Below are positions 20,375 through 25,922 of a stretch of 25,922 nt of DNA, in pieces. The notes beneath the pieces are model-generated. The model was not told the origin of the DNA. It worked only from the letters and a program-made list of their open reading frames with translations, and did not search any database. Both the position numbers and the translations under genes were made by a program. The DNA is from JACVRW01 sp035705985 (GTDB taxonomy: Bacteria > Actinomycetota > Thermoleophilia > Solirubrobacterales > Thermoleophilaceae), in NCBI GenBank assembly GCA_035705985.1, contig DASSVP010000212.1, positions 1 to 25,922 of the forward strand. Reading direction: 5' to 3'. Each line of letters begins with the position of its first letter. The first letter of the stretch is position 1.

Positions 20375-21640
20375 ATGGATTTCGCTGCGTCGGACCGAGT
20401 GGCCGCGCTCCTGGAACGGGTCCGGGAGTTCATGGAGGAGCACGTCGATCCCGTCGAACGCGAGGCGATGGAGGGGCTCGACAGCGAGGTTCGTCCCGGT
20501 GTCCCCTACCCCCAGATCCTCGTCGAGCTGCGCGAGCGCGCGAAGGCCGAGGGGCTGTGGAACCTGTTCCTCCCGGACGAGCGCTTCGGCCCCGGGCTCA
20601 CCAACTGGGAGTACGGGATGCTCTGTGAGGCGATGGGACGCAACGGCGTGGCGCCCATGGTCTTCAACTGCTCGGCGCCCGACACGGGCAACATGGAGAT
20701 CCTTGCCGAGCACGGCACCGACGAGCAGCAGGAGCGCTGGCTCCAGCCGCTGCTCGACGGCGAGATCCGCTCCTGCTTCTCGATGACCGAGCCGGACAGC
20801 GCGGGGTCCGACCCGACCGGCCTCCTCTCGCGCGCCGAGCTCGACGGCGACGAGTGGGTCGTCAACGGCCACAAGTGGTTCACCTCGGGCTACAACGGCG
20901 CCGCGCTCGCGATCGCGATGGTGGTGACCGACCCCGATGCGCCACCGCACAAGCGCGCGAGCATGATCCTGGTGCCGGTGGACACGCCCGGATTCGAGGG
21001 CGTCCGGCCCGTGCCGGTGATGGGCCACGACGAGGGCCCCGGCCACTGGGAGGTCCGCTACGAGGACTGCCGCGTGCCGGCGCGCAATCTGCTCGGCGAG
21101 CGCGGCGCGGGCTTCGCGATCGCGCAGGACCGGCTCGGCCCCGGCCGCATCCACCACTGCATGCGCGCGATCGGCTCCGCCGAGCGGGCATTCGAGCTGA
21201 TGTGCGCGCGTGCACACGACCGGCAGGCCTTCGGAGGACCGCTCGCGGAGAAGCAGTTCGTCCAGGATTTCATCGCGAAATCCCGCATGGAGATCGACCA
21301 GGCCCGGCTGATGGTGCTGCACGCCGCCTGGAAGATGGACACGGAGGGCAAGCGGGCGGCGCGCCAGCAGATCTCGATGATCAAGGTGATCGCGGCGCAG
21401 ATGCACCAGCGCGTGCTCGACCGCGCGATGCAGGTGCACGGTGCGCTCGGCATGTCGGACGACACGCCGCTCGCCGCCGCCTGGCGCCAGGGGCGCTGGC
21501 TGCGGATCGCCGACGGGCCCGACGAGGTGCACAAGATGGTGATCGCTCTGCGCGAGCTGAACCGCTTCAAGCCTCGGGACGTTGCGGAGGCGGCGGGCGG
21601 TGCCCGCCGCGCACCGACGACTTCCGCGGTCGAGGCGTAG
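20375..21640 (+). CDS. Acyl-CoA dehydrogenase, ACAD10/11-like
   Basis: 421-residue FAD enzyme that forms a trans-2-enoyl-CoA from an acyl-CoA. Family segments: GLWNLFLPDERFGPGLTNWE, YGMLCEAMGRNGVAPMVFNC, CFSMTEPDSAGSDPTGL (FAD- and substrate-binding loop), VVNGHKWFTSGYNGA, RLGPGRIHHCMRAIG, FGGPLAEKQFVQDFIA and QVHGALGMSDDTPLA. The phrases NCSAPDTGNMEIL and GPGRIHHCMR are typical of the ACAD10/11 branch, which in other organisms handles long or 4-hydroxy acyl-CoAs. The ATG at 20375 comes 11 nt after the DUF2007 stop. A second, different acyl-CoA dehydrogenase follows 6 nt after the stop, so the two may work on related substrates. Confidence 0.9.
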   Translation: MDFAASDRVAALLERVREFMEEHVDPVEREAMEGLDSEVRPGVPYPQILVELRERAKAEGLWNLFLPDERFGPGLTNWEYGMLCEAMGRNGVAPMVFNCSAPDTGNMEILAEHGTDEQQERWLQPLLDGEIRSCFSMTEPDSAGSDPTGLLSRAELDGDEWVVNGHKWFTSGYNGAALAIAMVVTDPDAPPHKRASMILVPVDTPGFEGVRPVPVMGHDEGPGHWEVRYEDCRVPARNLLGERGAGFAIAQDRLGPGRIHHCMRAIGSAERAFELMCARAHDRQAFGGPLAEKQFVQDFIAKSRMEIDQARLMVLHAAWKMDTEGKRAARQQISMIKVIAAQMHQRVLDRAMQVHGALGMSDDTPLAAAWRQGRWLRIADGPDEVHKMVIALRELNRFKPRDVAEAAGGARRAPTTSAVEA

Positions 21641-21646
21641 CGACGC

Positions 21647-22756
21647 GTGCGGCTGAACGAGGAGCAGGAGGCGTTCGTCGCGGCGATCCGCGACTTCGCC
21701 GCGCGCGAGAAGTTCGAGCGACCCGAGCACGACGGCCACTCCCACGAGGTGGCCGCGCGCATGGGCGAGCTGGGCTGGTACGGGCTCCAGATCCCCGAGG
21801 ACTACGGCGGCTCGGGTGGCTCCTTCCTCGACGCGACACTGTTCCTCGAGGAGTTCACGCGCGGGCAGATCCCGGTGGCGGCCTACGGCGTCACGCTGAT
21901 CGTGGTCGGCGCGCTCAACCGCTTCGGCACCGAGCGGCAGAAACGCGACCTCTTCGGCCGCGTCGTGAAGGGCGGCACGCTCGCGATCGCGATGTCGGAG
22001 CCCGACGCGGGATCCGACGTCGCAGCGCTGAAGACGCGCGCCCGGCGCGATGACGGCGAGTGGGTCCTGGACGGCGCGAAGATGTGGTGCTCGTACGCCC
22101 ACAAGGCGAGCCACATCCTGATCGTGTGCCGAACCGGTTCGGGCGAGCGCCACGAGGGCATGTCGATGATCCTCGTGCCGCGCGAGGCCGAGGGGATGGC
22201 CATCACGCCGATCGCGACGCTCGGCGGCGAGGAGACCAACGAGATCCACCTCGACGGCGTGCGCGTGCCCGAGGACGCCCTGCTCGGCGCCGAGGGCGGC
22301 GGCTGGACTCAGCTGATGGCGGGGCTGAACTACGAGCGCACGATCCTGGCCGCAACCTCGCTCGGCCTCGCGCAGCGCGCGTTCGACGACGCGCTCGCGT
22401 ACGCGAAGGAGCGGAAGCAGTTCGGCCGCCCGATCGGCTCGTTTCAGGCGATCTCGCACCGCTTCGCCGAGCTGGCCACCGAGCTCGCGCAGGTGCGGCT
22501 GCTCGTGCGCTGGGTGGCGTCGCTCACCGATGAGGACCCGAGCCGGATGCTTCCTCAGGAGGCGTCGATGGCCAAGCTCGCGGCCACCGAGCTGGCGAAG
22601 CGCGTGGCGCTCGAGGGCGTCCAGATCATGGGCGGCTACGGGTACGCCAACGAGTACCCGATGGAGCGCCACCTCCGCACGGCCGTCGTCACGACCATCT
22701 ACGGCGGCACCTCGGAGATCCAGAAGAACATCATCGCCAAGACGCTCGGGCTCTAG
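21647..22756 (+). CDS. Acyl-CoA dehydrogenase, short/medium-chain type
   Basis: 369-residue FAD enzyme. Domains in order: helical N-terminus (EEQEAFVAAIRDFAAREKFE), middle beta domain (AIAMSEPDAGSDVAALKTRA; WVLDGAKMWCSYAHKA), and helical C-terminus (RKQFGRPIGSFQAISHRFAE; QIMGGYGYANEYPMERHLR; IYGGTSEIQKNIIAKTLGL). The residue that is the catalytic Glu in MCAD is Gly here (IYGGT); the base may be the Glu in NYERTI, as in the isovaleryl-CoA type. It starts with GTG at 21647 and the stop is 2 nt before the GGDEF gene. The natural chain length is not determined by sequence. Confidence 0.92.
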   Translation: MRLNEEQEAFVAAIRDFAAREKFERPEHDGHSHEVAARMGELGWYGLQIPEDYGGSGGSFLDATLFLEEFTRGQIPVAAYGVTLIVVGALNRFGTERQKRDLFGRVVKGGTLAIAMSEPDAGSDVAALKTRARRDDGEWVLDGAKMWCSYAHKASHILIVCRTGSGERHEGMSMILVPREAEGMAITPIATLGGEETNEIHLDGVRVPEDALLGAEGGGWTQLMAGLNYERTILAATSLGLAQRAFDDALAYAKERKQFGRPIGSFQAISHRFAELATELAQVRLLVRWVASLTDEDPSRMLPQEASMAKLAATELAKRVALEGVQIMGGYGYANEYPMERHLRTAVVTTIYGGTSEIQKNIIAKTLGL

Positions 22757-22758
22757 CC

Positions 22759-23685
22759 GTGGCCGAGGTCGCGTCGCGTCTGCTCGAGGCCGTGCGGGGC
22801 CTGAACGCGAGCCTCGACCCGAGCCGGGTGCTGGTGCGCGTGTGCGAGGAGGCCGCCCGGCTGGTCGACGCCGACCGAGCCGGCGTCTTCCTCGGCGACG
22901 CGACGGCCGGGTTCCGGCTCGAGGCCGCCTACGGCGTGCCGGGCGAGCGGATCGGCGAGGAGCTCCGCCGCGACGGCCTCGTCGAGGCTGTGCTGAAGGG
23001 AGGCGAGCCGGGGCGTGCGGGCGACGAGCTCGCCGTGCCGATCCGCTGGGGCGGGCGGCTGCGCGGCGCGCTCACGGTGGGCGGCGTGCGTGAGCCGGGC
23101 CCGCAGCTGCTCGAGCTGCTGGAGACGTACGGCGAGCTTGCGGCCGCCGCATGCCGCAACGCGAGCAGCCACCGGGAGCTCGCGCTGGCCGCGCGCACGG
23201 ACGCGCTCACCGGCTGCCTCAACCACGCGGCCATGCACGAGTCGCTCCAGCGCGAGTTCGAGCGCTCGGCCCGGCACGGAACCGCGCTCTCGCTCGCGAT
23301 CCTCGACCTCGACCACTTCAAACAGGTGAACGAGACGCGCGGGCACCTGGCCGGCGACGAGGTCCTCCGGCGCGTAGGGCAGGCGCTCCGGGCGAGCGTG
23401 CGCGCCTACGACGTGGTCGCCCGCTACGGCGGTGACGAGTTCGCGATCATCGCGATCGAGGCGAGCGAGGCCACCGCGGCGGAGCTCGCGCAGCGGGCGC
23501 TCGAGACGATCAGGCGAGAGCTCGCGTCGCTGGGGACGGACGAGGTCACGGCCGCGACGGCGGGGGTGGCGGAATGGAGGCCGGGCGACACGCCCGCGTC
23601 GCTGATCGCGCGCGCCGATGGCGCGCTGCTGGGCGGCAAGCACGAGGGCGGCCGGGGCCGCGTGCTCCGCTCAGGGCGCGGCTGA
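22759..23685 (+). CDS. Diguanylate cyclase with N-terminal GAF-like domain
   Basis: 308-residue cytoplasmic protein that would make cyclic di-GMP from two GTP. Residues 1-140 form a GAF-like sensor (VLVRVCEEAARLVDADRAGV, then ELAVPIRWGGRLRGALTVGG). Residues 143-305 are GGDEF: DALTGCLNHAAM, ILDLDHFKQVNETRGHLAGD and the active-site loop RYGGDEFAII (224-228). The product-inhibition RxxD site is present five residues before it (RAYD, 215-218). There is no EAL or HD-GYP domain. GTG at 22759 is 2 nt after the acyl-CoA dehydrogenase stop, so it may be co-transcribed; its 3' end overlaps the convergent metallopeptidase-like gene by 15 nt. Confidence 0.92.
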   Translation: MAEVASRLLEAVRGLNASLDPSRVLVRVCEEAARLVDADRAGVFLGDATAGFRLEAAYGVPGERIGEELRRDGLVEAVLKGGEPGRAGDELAVPIRWGGRLRGALTVGGVREPGPQLLELLETYGELAAAACRNASSHRELALAARTDALTGCLNHAAMHESLQREFERSARHGTALSLAILDLDHFKQVNETRGHLAGDEVLRRVGQALRASVRAYDVVARYGGDEFAIIAIEASEATAAELAQRALETIRRELASLGTDEVTAATAGVAEWRPGDTPASLIARADGALLGGKHEGGRGRVLRSGRG

Positions 23686-24474
23686 GAGCGAGTCGAGCTC
23701 GGCGCGCCAGTCGCGCTCGACGCTCGCGACCTGCCGGTCGAACGCCTCGGCCAGCACCCCGCGGGCGCCGCGGTTCTCCAGCGGGCTCGTGGCGAGCGCG
23801 GCGGCGGCGCCGGGCCCGGCCTCGCGCTCGAGCATGCTGAAGATCGTCCCGCCGAGCAGCATGGCGTCGCGCGCCGAGGGTGGGAACTCCGGCCGCGCGC
23901 CCTCGCGCAGGCGTCGGACGATTGCCGCGCGCAGGTAGGGCGTCTGGCCGGAGAGCCACACCGCCCCGCCCTCGCACAGCCACGCCCAGCGCACGTAGCT
24001 CCGGAACGCGGCGGGCGAGAACGGGGGAGGGAGGTCGGCGTTGTTCGCGCCGATCACGAGGTGCGAGTACTCGTGGAGCGGCGAGAGGAGGAGCGCCTCG
24101 CGGGAGCCGGGGACCTTCGACGCGCGGCGCTCCAGCGCCGGCGGCGCGAGCACGTGGATGTCCGCCTCGGTGAACCACCCGGCGAAGTAGCGGCGGCTGG
24201 CGGGGGCGGCGACCATCCGCGCCAGCGGCAGCCACGGGTGCGCGAGCGTCAGCGCGGCGCCGCGCGGGTGGAGCACCACGGCGATCTCGCCGGGAGCGTG
24301 CCGGAACAGGCCGTCGACCTCCTGCCTGAACGCCTCGAGCGACTCGAGCACCGCGGCCGCCTCCGAGCGCTGGCTCGAGTCGTGGCGTGCGGAGAAGGCG
24401 GGTGAGGTGGACTCCTCCCAGGGCACCGGCCGAACTCTGTCAGGGACCTCCCGCGCACGCTCCCCCGTATCCAC
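23671..24474 (-). CDS. Uncharacterised protein with HExxH metallopeptidase-like motif
   Basis: 267-residue protein I cannot assign to a named family. It contains HEYSH (134-138) in LLLSPLHEYSHLVIGANN and a downstream glutamate at 168 in WAWLCEGGAVWLSG, the arrangement of gluzincin zinc peptidases (HExxH plus Glu about 30 residues later). Residues 35-80 (AVLESLEAFRQEVDGLF, then IAVVLHPRGAALTLAHP) precede a strand and helix typical of peptidase-MA-like proteins. No signal peptide or transmembrane helix is seen. The GTG at 24474 is used as start; GTG 24426 in frame is an alternative. It is the only minus-strand gene in the last 6 kb and overlaps the GGDEF gene end. Confidence 0.65.
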   Translation of the reverse strand: MDTGERAREVPDRVRPVPWEESTSPAFSARHDSSQRSEAAAVLESLEAFRQEVDGLFRHAPGEIAVVLHPRGAALTLAHPWLPLARMVAAPASRRYFAGWFTEADIHVLAPPALERRASKVPGSREALLLSPLHEYSHLVIGANNADLPPPFSPAAFRSYVRWAWLCEGGAVWLSGQTPYLRAAIVRRLREGARPEFPPSARDAMLLGGTIFSMLEREAGPGAAAALATSPLENRGARGVLAEAFDRQVASVERDWRAELDSLSAAP

Positions 24475-24507
24475 CCGGGTGAGTGCGTGAGAGGCTCTGC
24501 TTCAGCC

Positions 24508-25104
24508 ATGACCGGCGACCGGCCAGCGGCGTTCGTGCCCGCGTCCGACCCGCCACTGCGCATCGCGCGCGCGGCGCCCGATTCGCGCCGCCATGAGCGG
24601 CGGCTTGTCCGCGAGGTCCAGCGCGGCTCGGCCCAGGCGCTCGAGGAGCTGTTCCGGCGCGAGTGGCCGCGCGCCTACCGGGCGGCGTATCTCGTGGTGC
24701 ACGACGCGGCCGCCGCCGAGGACATCGCGCAGGAGGCCTTCCTCGCGGCGGTGCGCGCGATCGACCGCTTCGACCGCCGCCGCCCGTTCGGCCCCTGGAT
24801 GCACCGGATCGTGGTGAACCGCGCAATCGACGCCACGCGCGCCCGCTCGCTGCGCCGCGAGGTGGACGCGGCGGCCGCCGAGTCCGCCGAGGCGCCGCCC
24901 GATCCTCCGAGCGCGCCCCTGTCAGGCGACGTCGTGACCGCGCTACGCGAGCTGAGCCCGGAGCACCGCGCGGTCGTCGTGCTCCGCTTCCTCTTCGACT
25001 ACACCCCGGGCGAGATCGCGCGCGCGCTCGACATGCCGCGGGGGACGGTCAACTCGCGCCTGCGCCGCGCGCTCGACCGCCTGGGCGAGTTGGTGGAGCC
25101 CTGA
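24508..25104 (+). CDS. ECF-type RNA polymerase sigma factor (sigma-70 family)
   Basis: 198-residue sigma factor with only regions 2 and 4. Region 2 (about 35-115): LVREVQRGSAQALEELFRRE, YLVVHDAAAAEDIAQEAFLA and PFGPWMHRIVVNRAIDATRA. Region 4 (about 142-195): LRELSPEHRAVVVLRFLFDY, then TPGEIARALDMPRGTVNSRL. They are joined by an Ala/Pro/Glu linker. ATG 24508 is preferred; GTG 24487 in frame would add seven residues. The stop overlaps the next start by one base (TGATG), so the downstream membrane protein is probably its anti-sigma partner or its sensor. Regulon unknown. Confidence 0.92.
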   Translation: MTGDRPAAFVPASDPPLRIARAAPDSRRHERRLVREVQRGSAQALEELFRREWPRAYRAAYLVVHDAAAAEDIAQEAFLAAVRAIDRFDRRRPFGPWMHRIVVNRAIDATRARSLRREVDAAAAESAEAPPDPPSAPLSGDVVTALRELSPEHRAVVVLRFLFDYTPGEIARALDMPRGTVNSRLRRALDRLGELVEP

Positions 25105-25922
25105 TGACCGTGCGCGACAGCGTGCGCGAGCAGCCGCTGCCGGGCGAGGCGGAGGCGGCCGCGCGCAGCTGGGCGGTGGTCGAGGCCGCGCTCGAGGCGC
25201 GCCTCGCCGCGAACGCGACGGCCCGCAGGCGCCGGATGCTTCCGCGCCTGGCCCTCGTGACGGCGGTCGCGGGATGCGCCCTTCTTGCGGTCCTCACTCC
25301 CGCGGGCGCATGGCTCGAGGAGCGGTTCGACGATGACCGCGCGCCGAGGTCACCGGGCTTTGCCGCGCTCCCGCAGGGCGGCTCGGTGCTGACGATCAAC
25401 CGGACGGGTGCATACGCGGTCGACGACGAAGGCGGGTCGCAGCGGCTCGGGTCGTTCACACAGGCCGGGTGGTCACCGCGCGGGAGGCACGTGGTGGGGG
25501 TCGAGGGGCGGAGGCTCGTCGCTGTTACGCCGACGGGCACTCCCAAGTGGACGCTCGTGCGCCCGCGCCGCGTGCACCATCCCGCATGGAGCCTTGATCA
25601 GGGCTTCGCCGTCGCCTACCTGGAGGGCAGTGCCCTGCGGGTGATCGCGGGCGACGGCGACCCCACCACGCACCGCCTCGTACGCCGCGGTGCGGCTCCC
25701 GTCACGCCGGCCTGGCGTCCCGGGAGCGACACGGTCCTGACGTACGCGGGAGCGGACGGCGGAGTTGAGACGGTGGACGTGACGACCGGGGTGAGGCTCT
25801 GGCGCTCGCAGCTGCCGGGGGCCGTGCGCGCGCTCGCGGCGGCCCCGGGCCGCCGCGTCGTCGCGCTCACGCCACGCGCCGTCACCGTCCTGGGCCCAAG
25901 GGGCCACCCCGTGCTCCGCGCG
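25104..25922 (+). CDS. Membrane-anchored propeller-like protein, putative anti-sigma partner (3' truncated by window edge)
   Basis: The frame runs open to the right edge, giving 273 codons so far. Residues 1-45 are cytoplasmic and Arg/Ala rich; one transmembrane helix is at about 47-70 (LPRLALVTAVAGCALLAVLT); the rest is outside and shows repeated short blades such as LTINRTGAYAVDDEGG, AGWSPRGRHVVGVEGRRLVA, PAWSLDQGFAVAYLEGSALR and PAWRPGSDTVLTYAGADGGV, a WD40/TolB-like pattern. The cytoplasmic part has no HxxxCxxC zinc motif of classical anti-sigma factors. Its coupling to the ECF gene (one-base overlap) and type II topology suggest a sigma-binding role, which is inference. Confidence 0.72.
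   Translation, partial: MTVRDSVREQPLPGEAEAAARSWAVVEAALEARLAANATARRRRMLPRLALVTAVAGCALLAVLTPAGAWLEERFDDDRAPRSPGFAALPQGGSVLTINRTGAYAVDDEGGSQRLGSFTQAGWSPRGRHVVGVEGRRLVAVTPTGTPKWTLVRPRRVHHPAWSLDQGFAVAYLEGSALRVIAGDGDPTTHRLVRRGAAPVTPAWRPGSDTVLTYAGADGGVETVDVTTGVRLWRSQLPGAVRALAAAPGRRVVALTPRAVTVLGPRGHPVLRA

Noticed and set aside
20165..22672. A very long open frame on the minus strand, opposite the two acyl-CoA dehydrogenase genes
   Set aside because: Its translation is His/Arg/Leu rich and low in recognisable motifs, as expected for the antisense of GC-rich codons; the plus-strand proteins have complete family motifs.
1..25922. tRNA, rRNA, CRISPR arrays, insertion sequences and attachment sites
   Set aside because: Looked for by eye and none seen; there is no cloverleaf-like sequence, repeat-spacer pattern, transposase motif or long direct repeat.

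Overview
The window is about 26 kb of very GC-rich DNA (about 70% GC by eye), gene-dense, with many short or overlapping gene junctions and GTG/TTG starts. The gene content (CysO/CysM/Mec cysteine synthesis, SUF with a Rrf2 regulator, DUF2007, many leaderless-looking promoters) suggests an actinobacterium, probably a deep branch such as Thermoleophilia/Solirubrobacterales. That placement is inference from protein style, not from a marker gene. No rRNA, tRNA, CRISPR array, insertion sequence or prophage gene was seen, so this looks like a chromosomal backbone region.

Layout. 1-2581 (+): the end of a ferric-iron type ABC permease, its ATPase, a short TrmO-like protein and a small thioredoxin-fold protein. 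2595-5877: a GST-like gene (-) divergent from a TetR regulator (+), with a clear palindromic operator between them; the TetR gene is followed by a PLP-dependent decarboxylase and a small protein of unknown function. 6028-12914 (-): nine co-directional genes with gaps of 14 nt or less: histidine kinase, NarL-type response regulator, GNAT, SCO1, Rrf2 regulator, sufC, sufD, sufS and a SufU/IscU scaffold. No sufB is present. 12915-13173: a divergent intergenic region rich in hairpins. 13174-18336 (+): a rhodanese-ThiF activating enzyme, a CysO sulfur carrier, the remnant of a GNAT gene, a cupin, a membrane protein fused to a PLC-like phosphodiesterase, and cysM. 18347-19539 (-): tatA and two ferritin-like proteins, one with a Tat lipoprotein signal. 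19565-25922: Mec protease, DUF2007 protein, two acyl-CoA dehydrogenases, a GAF-GGDEF diguanylate cyclase, a convergent HExxH protein (-), an ECF sigma factor and a membrane-anchored propeller-like protein cut by the window end.

How the genes fit together. The main theme is sulfur. ThiF-rhodanese, CysO, CysM and Mec would together make cysteine on a carrier protein, as characterised in Mycobacterium tuberculosis. SufS would take sulfur from cysteine for Fe-S clusters on the scaffold and SufCD, under a Rrf2 regulator with three cysteines. A 16-nt sequence with one mismatch occurs upstream of the activating-enzyme gene and across the start of cysM, hinting at shared control. Points of note are a CysO tail ending Gly-Gly-Arg instead of Gly-Gly, a reversed domain order in the activating enzyme, the missing sufB, and a recurring TANNNT element 6-9 nt before start codons, often formed from the TAG stop of the upstream gene.
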